Below, piece after piece: positions 26,559 to 35,821 of a DNA stretch of 64,000 nucleotides. Source of the stretch: Mucilaginibacter gracilis (GTDB lineage Bacteria > Bacteroidota > Bacteroidia > Sphingobacteriales > Sphingobacteriaceae). The stretch's first letter is position 1. Each line of letters starts with the position of its first letter. The position numbers and the translations under genes are program-made. A model generated the notes under the pieces. It had not been told where the DNA came from and did no database searches. It saw only the letters and a list, made by a program, of their open reading frames with translations. Location: positions 3,410,001-3,474,000 of the forward strand of contig NZ_RBKU01000001.1 in assembly GCF_003633615.1 (NCBI RefSeq), in the 5' to 3' direction.

Positions 26559-27779
26559 ATGAAAATATACAACCTGGTATTACTTGCATTAAGGGCGCTA
26601 CAACGGAATAAATTAAGGGCCTTTTTAACCATGCTCGGTATTATCATCGGTGTAGCCTCGGTGATCACCATTGGCGCTATCGGAGATGGTTCTACGGCAA
26701 GTATTCATAGCTCGCTTTCGGGCTTAGGCTCTAATCTGATTACCATATTGCCAAACAGTAATGTTCCGGGTGGTGCCAGGCTTCAGGGTTCTAACGTGGA
26801 AACACTCACTTATAAGGATATAACAGCAATAAAACAACGTGCTGTTTATGTCGCTTTTGTATCGCCCTCCTCACAGGCAACTGGACAGGCTATCAACGGA
26901 TCATTAAACTGGCCGACGACAATTAACGGTGTAAATGCTGATTTTCTAACTATTCGTAACCTGTCCGTTCAGGATGGAATTTCCTTTTCTGAAAGGGATA
27001 TCCGCACCTATGCTAAAGTTTGTCTTTTAGGTAAAACCGTCGTGAAAAATATATTCCCAAAAGGTGTTAACCCGGTTGGTAAGGTAATCCGATTTAATAA
27101 GATCCCCTTCCAGGTCATAGGCGTATTAGCTCCAAAGGGGCAGAATACTTTTGGCCAAGACGAAGATGACATCATTTTAGCACCTTATACGACTGTCCAA
27201 AAAAGAATAATCTCCTCCATTTATTTTGGAAGTATTTATGCCTCTGCAAGATCAGAAGCATTGTCTGATCAGGCTTCGAAAGAATTGTCCGGAATTTTAA
27301 GGATTTCCCACCGGCTACACGATAACGTAGACGATGATTTTGTGATCAGGACACAGGAGGAACTGATGAGAACTTTAACTACTATAACCACCTTGCTGAC
27401 CTATTTATTAACAGGCATTGCGGGTATTTCCCTTCTTATCGGCGGTATAGGGATCATGAATATCATGTATGTATCTGTTGTGGAAAGGACAAAGGAAATA
27501 GGATTAAGAATGTCAATCGGTGCAAGGGGAATTGATATCCTCAACCAGTTTCTGACTGAAGCGATCATAATCAGCGTTGCCGGCGGGCTCATCGGCATCG
27601 TATTGGGCGAAGCCCTAGGTTTTCTCATTTTGCACCTGCTATCTTGGGAACCTGTGTTTAATAAAACATCTGTTATTGTTTCGTTTTCATTTTGTACAAT
27701 TATCGGTGTCTTCTTTGGCTATTACCCGGCCTCAAAAGCGTCAAAGCTCGACCCGATCGAAGCTTTGCGATATGAATAA
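26559..27779 (+). CDS. MacB/FtsX-type ABC transporter permease
   Basis: 406 residues. The N-terminal helix with RNKLRAFLTMLGIIIGVASV is the MacB_PCD hallmark. A large periplasmic domain (~45-270) follows, and three C-terminal helices (LTYLLTGIAGISLLIGGIGI; SVAGGLIGIVLGEALGFLIL; SFCTIIGVFFGYYPASKASK) end with LDPIEALRYE, the standard FtsX finish. Together with the adaptor, ATPase and TolC protein it makes a tripartite exporter, probably of a peptide, lipid-like or macrolide-like molecule; the substrate cannot be read from sequence. Confidence 0.93.
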   Translation: MKIYNLVLLALRALQRNKLRAFLTMLGIIIGVASVITIGAIGDGSTASIHSSLSGLGSNLITILPNSNVPGGARLQGSNVETLTYKDITAIKQRAVYVAFVSPSSQATGQAINGSLNWPTTINGVNADFLTIRNLSVQDGISFSERDIRTYAKVCLLGKTVVKNIFPKGVNPVGKVIRFNKIPFQVIGVLAPKGQNTFGQDEDDIILAPYTTVQKRIISSIYFGSIYASARSEALSDQASKELSGILRISHRLHDNVDDDFVIRTQEELMRTLTTITTLLTYLLTGIAGISLLIGGIGIMNIMYVSVVERTKEIGLRMSIGARGIDILNQFLTEAIIISVAGGLIGIVLGEALGFLILHLLSWEPVFNKTSVIVSFSFCTIIGVFFGYYPASKASKLDPIEALRYE

Positions 27780-27981
27780 GGGAGTTGCCACTGAGGTAGA
27801 AATAGACGTGTTCCGATAAATTTCTTGGATGAACACGGATAATAACTCCGGGTCAAGTATCCCGTTCTTGATAGGTTGCAGCACAAATATATAACGGGCG
27901 AGATATCTATTCTGTAACCAGTAAAATCCTTATTGGAAGAAATAGCGAACGGTCCCACATTAGAATATTCTGTAACCATAG

Positions 27982-29196
27982 AATTCTGCGGTACTATATA
28001 GAGGCGTTGATTATGATTTCAGCCCTTTAGACGCTTTGAGTACCGCTCCAGATCAGCGTCAGCATATCTTCGCACAGGAGATCCGTCTTTCTTCACAGTC
28101 GGCAAGTACGAGCAAGTTAAAGTGGGTAGCCGGGGCTTATGGGTTTACGCAAAATCTGCACATGATCACGCCGACATTTTATGGGCCGGATTACGTGCAA
28201 TTTGACCCGGCTTCCGGTGCACCATTTACCACCATCGGTAACAGCCACGGCAACAATAAAGGCTATGCATTCTTCGGACAGGCCACCTATTCGCTTACTA
28301 ACCAACTGGACTTTACCGCAGGCATACGTTACGATCACGAAAACCGCGGGCTTAGCCAATATACCGATTACCAGAAAGATCCTGCCCCTGCAACCTTGTT
28401 AAACCCAAATGCGGATTACCGGGCCAGCTTTAACGCGGTCACCCCCAAATTCGTATTGAGCTACAAAATCCAGGACAACATGCTGCTTTACGGTTCGTAT
28501 GCAAGGGGCTTCCGTGCAGGCGGATTAAACACCAATGCGACCGATCCGGCACAAGTTCCTTACCAACCGGAACATTCTGACAATTACGAAATAGGCTGGA
28601 AAAACACGTTTTTGGATAACAAGTTAAAATTTAACCTGACCGCATTTTACCTCGAACAGCATAACCAGCAGATCAGTACGGCTATGGACGGCATCAACGC
28701 ACTGATCCTGAATGTTGGCGAAATGCACAATAAAGGTTTGGAACTGGAAGTAACAGCCCTGCCCGTAAAAGGCCTGCAAATTGACTGGAATGCCAGCTAT
28801 TCCTATGCACGTTATACCTCGCTATTGCTATACAGCGCAGATGCCAAAGCCGTAGTGAATTACAAGGGCGACCAGCCTATCAATACGCCGCCGGTTAGTT
28901 CGATGCTGGCAGCCCAATACACTTATGATTTCGTTGGAAGTAAACAGAAATTAGCCGCATTCGTCCGGGGTGAATATCGTTATTTAGACAAGTACTACTT
29001 TGATTTTGTGAATGGCTTAAGCCAGCCAGCTTATAGTTTGTTCAACGCTAAAGCAGGTATCAGCAGTAAGAACTTTGAACTGAACTTCTGGGCGCGGAAT
29101 ATTACTGATAAAAAGTACGTCGCTTACGGCTCATTCGGTACTTTCCTTTTGGGAAGCCCGAAAACTTACGGAACGACTTTAATAGCGAAATTTTAA
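27982..29196 (+). pseudogene. C-terminal part of a TonB-dependent receptor
   Basis: The open frame begins after a TAG at 27979 and lacks signal peptide and plug. It starts inside the barrel (YDFSPLDALSTAPDQRQHIF, AQEIRLSSQSASTSKLKWV) and continues with strands such as FTAGIRYDHENRGLSQYTDY and LLYGSYARGFRAGGLNTNAT, ending with the TonB C-terminal pattern GSPKTYGTTLIAKF. About 400 residues remain of an expected 700-750. The 200 bp before it (27780-27981) do not continue a receptor on this strand. No ATG is well placed, so it is most likely a 5'-deleted remnant in front of the copper-type cassette. Confidence 0.85.
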
Positions 29197-29208
29197 ATAA
29201 AAGATCTG

Positions 29209-30180
29209 ATGAAAAGACTATTTTTTGCAGCAACTCTCATTTTGATGGTGGCCGCGTGTAAAGACAAATCAAAAGACACAGCAACGGCCACGACAAAAAA
29301 CCATGAGCAACAAATGGCAGATATACTTCCTGAACCTAAAGTGCAGATCAAGACAATAGGCATCCTCCTTTATGATAACTATGCGGTTTTGGATGCGATG
29401 GGGCCTTACCATGTATTGAGTGAACTCATGGGCGCTAAAGTGTTCTTTGTGGGTCGTCATAAAGGATTGATCACCACCGGTGGCGGTATGAAGGTGCAAT
29501 GTGATACCTCCATTAACGAAGTCAAGCAATTGGATATCCTGGTTATACCCGGCGGCCTGAATGAAACCTTTACCGCCACGAAAGATACCGCTTTGCTGAA
29601 CTGGATAAAGGCGATAGATGTCCACTCCAAATACACCACCAGCGTTTGTACAGGTGCCTGGATACTGGCCTCGACTGGTTTACTTAAAGGTCATGAAGCC
29701 ACTACGCATTGGTTCGGTAAGCAGATTTTAAAAGATCAGTTCGGTATCACCGCAGAAGATAAACGTTATGTTCAAAGCGGTAAGTATTGGACAAGTGCAG
29801 GAGTTTCTGCGGGAATCGATATGAGCCTCGGATTGATCAATGAAATCATGGGTGAAAAGTACACCCAAACCGTGATGCTTGACCTGGAGTACGATCCTCA
29901 ACCACCGGTCAAAGGCGGCAGTGAGCATAACACGGATAAAGCGATAGTTGAAAGTGTACGCACCATGTATAACAGTGCTTTACAACCTTTGCTGCACCCA
30001 GAAACCGTTTCCGCAAAAGCTAAAATTGACAATGATAAAGACCCGGTTTGTGGAATGGCCCTGGCCGGTTATGCCGATACGGTTCATTACAAAGGAAAGA
30101 TCATCGGCTTTTGTTCAGCACGTTGCAAAGCAGGTTTCCAGAGAAATCCGACCGCTTACGAAATTCATACAATTAAATAA
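29209..30180 (+). CDS. Lipoprotein with DJ-1/PfpI domain fused to a YHS domain
   Basis: 323 residues, lipobox MVAACKDK (Cys17). Residues ~45-240 are a DJ-1/PfpI (GATase1-like) domain with the nucleophile elbow TTSVCTGAWIL (Cys147) and following ATTHWFG. Residues ~275-320 are a YHS domain (DPVCGMALAGYADTVHYKGK, FCSARCKAGFQ), a small Cys-rich metal-binding fold seen in copper/heavy-metal proteins. The combination on an exported lipoprotein is unusual. It stands between the receptor remnant and MbnP/MbnH-like genes, supporting a metal-handling role. Confidence 0.85.
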   Translation: MKRLFFAATLILMVAACKDKSKDTATATTKNHEQQMADILPEPKVQIKTIGILLYDNYAVLDAMGPYHVLSELMGAKVFFVGRHKGLITTGGGMKVQCDTSINEVKQLDILVIPGGLNETFTATKDTALLNWIKAIDVHSKYTTSVCTGAWILASTGLLKGHEATTHWFGKQILKDQFGITAEDKRYVQSGKYWTSAGVSAGIDMSLGLINEIMGEKYTQTVMLDLEYDPQPPVKGGSEHNTDKAIVESVRTMYNSALQPLLHPETVSAKAKIDNDKDPVCGMALAGYADTVHYKGKIIGFCSARCKAGFQRNPTAYEIHTIK

Positions 30181-30207
30181 TTAACGGGACTTAAATCATT
30201 AAACAAT

Positions 30208-30978
30208 ATGAAAAAATTAATCACCCTGCTAATGCTGGCAATCACCGGCTTAACGGTAAGTGCTAAACCAAACCCCGGTGACCCTAAAAAGGCTGCTAAA
30301 ACTGGTACAGTTGCGGTTCATTTCAAAAACGTAATGGACGGCAAAGCCCTGAAATTGAATGACAGTTTATCGCTGTATCAAAACGCTAATGGTGATGATC
30401 TTAAGATCACCACGTTTAAATACTATATCAGCAACGTTAGCCTCATCGCAAAGAATGGCGATAAGATAGCGATACCTGATTCTTATTTTTTGGTGAACGC
30501 GGCGGATTCCACTACGCTAAACCAGCAGATCACCAATATTCCCGAAGGAAAATACACGGGCATCACGTTTACTATTGGCGTGGACAGCTTGCGTAATTTC
30601 GCTGGTGCGCAAACCGGTGTACTTGACCCCGCTAAAGGAATGTTCTGGAGTTGGAACAGCGGTTATATCTTTGTGAAACTGGAAGGAGAATCTCCAAAAT
30701 CAACGGCTAAGAAACACCGTTTGACCTTCCACATCGGCGGTGCTAAAGACCCGAATAACACAATCCGCACATTCACGCAAAAGTTCCCGAAGACCTTAAA
30801 GATCAGCGATGGCAAATTACCTGAACTGGAATTGGTGGCTAATGCAGGGGCTTTGTTCCAGGGCAAAACTACTGTAGATTTTGCCAAACTCAATTTCACG
30901 ATGGGCGGGCCGAATTCAGTTGTCGTGGCGGATAATTACGCGGATGGACTTTTTAAGATCACCAAAGTAACGAACTGA
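30208..30978 (+). CDS. MbnP-like copper-binding periplasmic protein
   Basis: 256 residues with a signal peptide (LMLAITGLTVSA). The mature chain shows the MbnP family pattern: GTVAVHFKNVMDGKALKLND, FKYYISNVSLIAKNGDKIAI, GITFTIGVDSLRNFAGAQTG, then the Trp-rich FWSWNSGYIFVKLEG and HRLTFHIGG. In methanotrophs MbnP/CorA binds copper after a Trp is oxidised to kynurenine by the partner di-haem enzyme MbnH; the FWSWNSGY Trp pair is the natural candidate. The MbnH-like gene follows after 1 bp, so the pairing is conserved here outside methanotrophs. Confidence 0.85.
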   Translation: MKKLITLLMLAITGLTVSAKPNPGDPKKAAKTGTVAVHFKNVMDGKALKLNDSLSLYQNANGDDLKITTFKYYISNVSLIAKNGDKIAIPDSYFLVNAADSTTLNQQITNIPEGKYTGITFTIGVDSLRNFAGAQTGVLDPAKGMFWSWNSGYIFVKLEGESPKSTAKKHRLTFHIGGAKDPNNTIRTFTQKFPKTLKISDGKLPELELVANAGALFQGKTTVDFAKLNFTMGGPNSVVVADNYADGLFKITKVTN

Positions 30979-30979
30979 T

Positions 30980-32038
30980 ATGAAAGCTAAGGGAATTGTC
31001 TTTTTAGTGCTGCTCGGTTTTATTACTGTTTGCACGGCATTCAATTATGGGTTTAAGGGAATCAATTATGGTATCACAGCAGATAGCGTTCGCTTCGCCG
31101 TACCTGCCAATTTCCCTAAGCCCGTATATGATTTTAAAGACAATCCGGTAACCAGCAATGGGTTTAAGTTGGGGAGGATCTTATTCTACGATCCGATCAT
31201 ATCAAAAGATAAGTCCATATCCTGCGCGAATTGCCACCAGTCTTTTGCCGCCTTTGCTAACCTCGACCATGCGGTAAGCCACGGCGTAGATGAATGCTTA
31301 GGCACAAGAAATGCGCCGCCCTTATTTAACCTCGCCTGGCAAAAAGAGTTTATGTGGGATGGTGGTGTGCATCATATTGAAGTTTCGCCGATGAACGCGA
31401 TGACCAACCCCTGCGAAATGGCAACCGACCTGAATACCATCGTGAGCAGGCTACAGGAAACGAAAGCTTACCCTACTTTATTCAAAGCGGCTTTTGGCAC
31501 AACGGAGATCAATTCACAGCGCACGTTCAGGGCATTGGCACAGTTCACCAGTATGCTTGTTTCGGCTAATTCCAAGTATGATAAGTATATCAGACAAGAA
31601 AAAGGCGGCGATCTTACCGAGGAGGAAACGGCGGGTTATGCCTTATTTAAACAAAAATGCAGCACCTGTCATCAGGAACCGTTATTCACAGACCTATCTT
31701 ACCGTAGCAATGGCCTTGACCTGAAGCCGGATGATATTGGCCGGGACAGCATCACACACCAGGAAACAGACCGGGGTAAATTCCGCGTACCGTCTTTGCG
31801 CAACATCGAACTAACCAGCCCTTACATGCACGATGGCAGGTTTGAAACATTGAAAGAAGTATTAGCCCATTATAATTCCGGCGTAAAGCCGACTGCAAAC
31901 CTTGACCCCATTTTACATCAAAACAATGTTTACGGGATAAAACTTAGCATCATCCAACAAAACCAGCTGATCGCCTTTCTCAAAACCTTAACCGACAGGG
32001 ACTTTGTGAACGACAAGCGTTTCCAGGCACCTGAATAA
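30980..32038 (+). CDS. MbnH-like di-haem cytochrome c peroxidase family protein
   Basis: 352 residues with an N-terminal export signal. Two c-type haem sites are clear, CANCH at residues 82-86 and CSTCH at 227-231, in the layout of MauG/cytochrome c peroxidase proteins. Family landmarks include LGRILFYDPIISKDKSISC, TRNAPPLFNLAWQKEFMWDG and FRVPSLRNIELTSPYMHDGR. Given the preceding MbnP-like gene, oxidative modification of that partner's Trp is a better guess than peroxide removal. Maturation needs the cell's cytochrome c system. Confidence 0.9.
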   Translation: MKAKGIVFLVLLGFITVCTAFNYGFKGINYGITADSVRFAVPANFPKPVYDFKDNPVTSNGFKLGRILFYDPIISKDKSISCANCHQSFAAFANLDHAVSHGVDECLGTRNAPPLFNLAWQKEFMWDGGVHHIEVSPMNAMTNPCEMATDLNTIVSRLQETKAYPTLFKAAFGTTEINSQRTFRALAQFTSMLVSANSKYDKYIRQEKGGDLTEEETAGYALFKQKCSTCHQEPLFTDLSYRSNGLDLKPDDIGRDSITHQETDRGKFRVPSLRNIELTSPYMHDGRFETLKEVLAHYNSGVKPTANLDPILHQNNVYGIKLSIIQQNQLIAFLKTLTDRDFVNDKRFQAPE

Positions 32039-32073
32039 AATCTTAAAACATAAACCATTTAAAAACAACAGAA

Positions 32074-32571
32074 ATGAAAACTTTAAAAACAACAGCCTTA
32101 TTTTTAGCAATGACATTGCTATCAATCGTAACCGTTAAAGCACAAAACGGCCAAACAAAACCTATCAATACGGTGATCACCAATTACCTGGCACTAAAAG
32201 ATGCTTTAGTAAGTGGTGATGGTACAGTGGCCGAGGCTAAAGCGAAAACTTTGCTGGCATCCATTGGGGAAATCCCGAAAACAGGGTTAAATGCGGATGA
32301 GGCCGCTTTGCTGCCTAAACTTGAATTTGACAGCAGGCATATCAGCGAAGTGAACAAGATCGATCATCAGCGCGAACACTTCGCCAGCCTTTCCAACAAC
32401 CTGTACACTTTGGTTAAAAAACTGAAAGTAAATAATAACGTGCTTTACCGCCAGTACTGCACCATGACCAAACGCTATTTTCTAAGTGAATCTGATAAAG
32501 GAAAAGATCCTTACATGGGTATGGCTAATTGCAGTAAGGTAACTGAAACTTTGCCTGCGGCTAGAAAATAA
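32074..32571 (+). CDS. DUF3347-type periplasmic protein
   Basis: 165 residues, signal peptide ending TVKAQ. The chain matches the DUF3347 layout: NTVITNYLALKDALVSGDGT, FDSRHISEVNKIDHQREHFA, then a C-terminal YRQYCTMTKRYFLSESDKGK with PYMGMANCSKV. In DUF3347 proteins of copper-efflux loci the C-terminal Cys/Met residues are thought to bind copper; here CTM and the MGMANC segment keep that flavour. It closes the MbnP/MbnH cassette before a terminator. Confidence 0.8.
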   Translation: MKTLKTTALFLAMTLLSIVTVKAQNGQTKPINTVITNYLALKDALVSGDGTVAEAKAKTLLASIGEIPKTGLNADEAALLPKLEFDSRHISEVNKIDHQREHFASLSNNLYTLVKKLKVNNNVLYRQYCTMTKRYFLSESDKGKDPYMGMANCSKVTETLPAARK

Positions 32572-32590
32572 AGGACTTAGCTTTAAACAA

Positions 32591-32620
32591 AAAAACTCTC
32601 AGCTGTGCTGAGAGTTTTTT
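32591..32620 (+). terminator. Terminator closing the copper-type cassette
   Basis: AAAACTCTCAGC (32592-32603), loop TGT, GCTGAGAGTTTT (32607-32618) with a run of T behind. A canonical Rho-independent terminator. Confidence 0.9.
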
Positions 32621-32713
32621 TTGTTTAATATATATAGGATTTTCTTTGACAGTTAATACGTTATTGAGAATGTACTTGGATCATTGTTAATAACGTAATT
32701 ACCAATGGTGCAA

Positions 32714-33403
32714 TTATGCGGTCTTTACGCCGAATATATAACCAACAAGTGCAGTAATACCCATTGCAATAGTTCCCCAAAAGCAAATTCTTATGATGCC
32801 TTTCGTGACATTTGATCCTCCTGCTTTTGCGGCAACGCCGCCAGAAAAAGCAAGGAATATAGTAGAAAAACCGTATAACAAATAAACCATAACACTTACC
32901 GGAGCAAATAAGGAAACTAAAAAAGGTAGTAGACCGCCGGAGATAAAAGATGCCCCCGAAGCTAAGGCAGCTTGAAGTGGTTTAGGTGTAGAAAATTCAT
33001 TAATGCCTAATTCGTCTTTGGCATGAGCTTCAAGCGCATCATGCTTCGTCAGTTGTATAGCTACCTGAAGAGCCAATTCGCTATCCAGTCCTCTTTTTTG
33101 ATAAATTTTGGCAAGCTCTTTTAATTCAACTTCCGGCATTGTTTCAAGTTCCTTTTTTTCCCGTTCCAGATCTGCAGATTCGATGTCTGATTGTGAACTA
33201 ACAGAAACATATTCACCTGCTGCCATAGAAAGCGCACCAGCTACCAGACCCGCTAATGCCGCCAGGACAATAGGGCCTCTTGTATTGCTTGCAGCCGCAA
33301 CACCAATAGCAATACTTGTAGTCGAAAGGATGCCATCGTTTGCTCCTAAAACTGCGGCTCGTAACCATCCGCTCCTATTGGTATAATGTTCTTCTAGTTC
33401 CAC
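32714..33403 (-). CDS. VIT1/CCC1-family iron/manganese transporter
   Basis: 229 residues with the CCC1 opening WLRAAVLGANDGILSTTSIA and then AGALSMAAGEYVSVSSQSDI. A cytoplasmic acidic helical insert follows (LEREKKELETMPEVELKELA), and the last three helices lie at ~150-228. These proteins move Fe2+ or Mn2+ out of the cytosol; the Glu-rich insert is the metal-collecting domain. It lies opposite to the copper cassette, separated from it by a terminator, and is followed upstream by decayed genes. Confidence 0.9.
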   Translation of the reverse strand: MELEEHYTNRSGWLRAAVLGANDGILSTTSIAIGVAAASNTRGPIVLAALAGLVAGALSMAAGEYVSVSSQSDIESADLEREKKELETMPEVELKELAKIYQKRGLDSELALQVAIQLTKHDALEAHAKDELGINEFSTPKPLQAALASGASFISGGLLPFLVSLFAPVSVMVYLLYGFSTIFLAFSGGVAAKAGGSNVTKGIIRICFWGTIAMGITALVGYIFGVKTA

Positions 33404-33657
33404 AATATGATTTAAGGATATGTAACGAAATTACCATTTTTTAAAGTAGAAGTTTAAATTATAAATAATTGATAATTAGACCTTTTATGAATTAAGACAA
33501 AAAGTGAAATATTTGCAAATATTCAAGATTTCAACAGAATCCACCGTAAGTTTGTTTATCGGAAGCCAATTGAACGTTTTGGCATCCGTAATGATTTAGC
33601 ACTAACGATGATTTGTTGGCAATGTTGGTTAGCAAATTTTAAGAAAGTATTATAGCC

Positions 33658-33871
33658 TTAAAACTCAACATTCGCCCTGATGCCCAACATATTTACCGGC
33701 CCTGGCCTTTATTACAAGCCTGATTGATGATAACTGGTAATCTGGCGATAGCCATAATTTACGCTGATAAGCGTTGACCTTGTAATAAGTTTCAGCAATC
33801 ATTTAAGGTGCGTAATTCAATTTCCCATTACCGATCAGGAAACCATACCCACCTGCGCCTAAATAATTACG
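33658..33871 (-). pseudogene. C-terminal debris of an OprB-type carbohydrate porin
   Basis: Read on this strand with two small frame changes, the stretch gives YLGAGGYGFLIGNGKLNYAP, then an in-frame stop, MIAETYYKVNAYQRKLWLSP, then INQACNKGQG and GPVNMLGIRANVEF with TAA at 33658-33660. Carbohydrate-selective porins end with just this pattern (GFLIGDGxLNYGPE, then NPAYNxDRGPV, a short strand and a final aromatic). At least one stop and two indels make it non-functional. It lies in an 886-bp gap (33404-34289) otherwise without intact genes. Confidence 0.6.
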
Positions 33872-33995
33872 ATGAGGTTTAGTCTATCTAGTCGTTTCGT
33901 GGCTTACAAAGCTCATAAAACATTGCAGAACTGCACAAGTTAGCTTTTCTGTTGAATAAGTTTGATCTTAGCAGAAACGAAACAAAGCTTCGTCA

Positions 33996-34203
33996 ATGGA
34001 AATACTTAAAGCCGTTATCAATTACATCTCACCCATGTCCCCGAATATCTTGACCTTTTTAAACCGGGAATTAAGGTGTCGGTAAAAAATAAGAGCGACC
34101 TATTGGAAGGAGGTGACATTTGCAAAAGTATTATATTAACTACCCATAAGCCTTATAAAGCGTTCCGGATCTCACACCGGAACGCCAAATTACCTTCACA
34201 GTA
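33996..34203 (+). pseudogene. Remnant of a Crp/Fnr-type regulator
   Basis: ATG at 33996 starts MEILKAVINYISPMSPNILT with FLNRELRCR before a stop. The next frame carries VKNKSDLLEGGDICKSIIL and then diverges to a stop near 34203. The combination is the N-terminal beta-roll start of Bacteroidota Crp/Fnr-like regulators (SP-x3-L-x2-FL, then K-x2-LL-x-EG-x-IC). The ligand-binding core and HTH are gone. Mostly a deletion scar. Confidence 0.5.
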
Positions 34204-34289
34204 ATCAACTAAATCAATCAACCTTATGCTGATCAATTACCGACGCTTTCTCAGGGCGGCAGTGCTTTACACCTGAACTAAGCAGGTTA

Positions 34290-35351
34290 TTATTTTTTCA
34301 GCGATGCCATATCGATCACAAAGCGGTAATGCACATCACCTTTTTCCAAACGCTCGTAAGCCTCGTTGATATCCTGAATGTTGATCATTTCAATATCAGC
34401 GGTGATGTTGTGTTCAGCGCAGAAGTCCAGCATTTCCTGGGTTTCGGCAATACCGCCAATGTTGGAACCCGAGAAGCTACGCCTGCCTTTGATCACATTG
34501 AACGCGCCGATAGGCAATTGTTCCGGTGGAAGGCCAACCAGCACGACACTTCCATCCACCCGTAACAAGTTCAAATAAACATTAATATCATGTTTGGCTG
34601 AAACGGTATCCAGGATCATATCGAGGCTGCTGTTGTATTTTGCCATTTGATCCGGATCGGAAGATAAGACGGCTTCATCGGCACCTAAGCGCCTGGCATC
34701 ATCTACCTTTTTAGCCGAAGTAGTGAACACCACTACGTGAGCGCCTAAGGCTTTTGCAATTTTGATACCTACGTGGCCTAAACCGCCGATACCCAAAACC
34801 CCAACCTTTTTACCCGGGCCTATATTCCAGTGCTTAAAGGGTGAATAAACGGTGATACCGGCACAAAGCAAAGGTGCTGCAGCGGCAAGGTCCAGGCTTT
34901 CCGGAATATGCAATACATAATTTTCATCGGTCACGATGCTTTCAGAGTAACCACCATAAGTAAATTCGCCAGCACCTGACTTGTGGTCTGGTGAGTTGAA
35001 AGACATGGTAGTTTCTACTTTACAGAACATTTCAAGGTCTTCCTTGCAATACTCACACTCCCGGCAACTGTCAACGATACAGCCAACACCGGCCAGATCG
35101 CCCACTTTAAACTTGGTAACATGGTTTCCCACCGAGATCACCCGGCCTACCATTTCGTGCCCGGGGACCATCGGGAAATGAGCGCCGCCGAAATCATCAT
35201 GTGCCTGGTGCAGATCAGAGTGGCAAATGCCACAGAATAATATCTCAATTTCTACATCGTGCGCCGCAACAGCACGGCGTTGTATTGTCATTTCTTTTAA
35301 CGGTGCTTTGGCAACTTCCGCACCAAAGGCTTTTACATTTTTAGTTTCCAT
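34290..35351 (-). CDS. Zinc-dependent NAD(P) alcohol dehydrogenase (YahK/CAD-like)
   Basis: 353 residues, cytoplasmic. Catalytic zinc ligands are in FCGICHSDLHQAHDDF and FPMVPGHEMVGRV; the structural zinc loop is CIVDSCRECEYC ... MFC. The Rossmann motif is GVLGIGGLGHVGIKIAKALG. Enzymes of this group reduce aldehydes with NADPH. It is the last gene of a seven-gene minus-strand run starting at 41031 and is closely related to the exported dehydrogenase at 37106. Confidence 0.93.
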   Translation of the reverse strand: METKNVKAFGAEVAKAPLKEMTIQRRAVAAHDVEIEILFCGICHSDLHQAHDDFGGAHFPMVPGHEMVGRVISVGNHVTKFKVGDLAGVGCIVDSCRECEYCKEDLEMFCKVETTMSFNSPDHKSGAGEFTYGGYSESIVTDENYVLHIPESLDLAAAAPLLCAGITVYSPFKHWNIGPGKKVGVLGIGGLGHVGIKIAKALGAHVVVFTTSAKKVDDARRLGADEAVLSSDPDQMAKYNSSLDMILDTVSAKHDINVYLNLLRVDGSVVLVGLPPEQLPIGAFNVIKGRRSFSGSNIGGIAETQEMLDFCAEHNITADIEMINIQDINEAYERLEKGDVHYRFVIDMASLKK

Positions 35352-35383
35352 ATTGATTTTGATAGTATGAATAGTAATGATGT

Positions 35384-35821
35384 TTAATTCGGTAATAGAC
35401 CGGCATGTAAAGCCAGCATTTTCCAGGGATCATGCGGATTGGCCCTGATAAAGACTTCCAGATAAGACAAGTGTATTGTTTTTTGAGAACCGTTAATGGT
35501 AATTGTAAATTTTCCTTTACCACCAACCGTAGCCGTATTGTTAACTACACTGGCGAAGTTCTCTTCTATAACGATATTATTGTGAACCACCTTGCCCCCG
35601 GTTAAGGTAGCCATATACGCTGACCTGTCCTGACGATCACCGGCACTGGTGAAGGCCGTGAACCCTTTGGCTAATGTTTGATCCAAAGAGTCAATTTTAT
35701 TTTCCACTTCCCAGGAAAAAACCTTGCCGGATAGTTTAAGAATTGCCGCTTCGTCCGGTGATTGGGAGAATCCTGCCAAGGCCAGCAGCATTAATCCGGT
35801 TGAAATAACTATTGTTTTCAT
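35384..35821 (-). CDS. Secreted SnoaL/NTF2-like protein (DUF4440 type)
   Basis: 145 residues with signal peptide (GLMLLALAGFSQS). The rest is a cystatin-like NTF2 fold: DEAAILKLSGKVFSWEVENK, FTAFTSAGDRQDRSAYMATL, KGKFTITINGSQKTIHLSYL and DPWKMLALHAGL. Such domains bind small ligands or stabilise enzymes. The start overlaps the stop of the cupin/CMD gene by 4 bp, so the two are translationally coupled. Confidence 0.8.
   Translation of the reverse strand: MKTIVISTGLMLLALAGFSQSPDEAAILKLSGKVFSWEVENKIDSLDQTLAKGFTAFTSAGDRQDRSAYMATLTGGKVVHNNIVIEENFASVVNNTATVGGKGKFTITINGSQKTIHLSYLEVFIRANPHDPWKMLALHAGLLPN

Noticed and set aside
27722..27979. Minus-strand frame between the MacB permease and the receptor remnant
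   Set aside because: It overlaps the end of the permease gene and changes character along its length. A short neighbouring frame (NGILDPELLSVFIQEI) looks protein-like, but no start or family could be supported.
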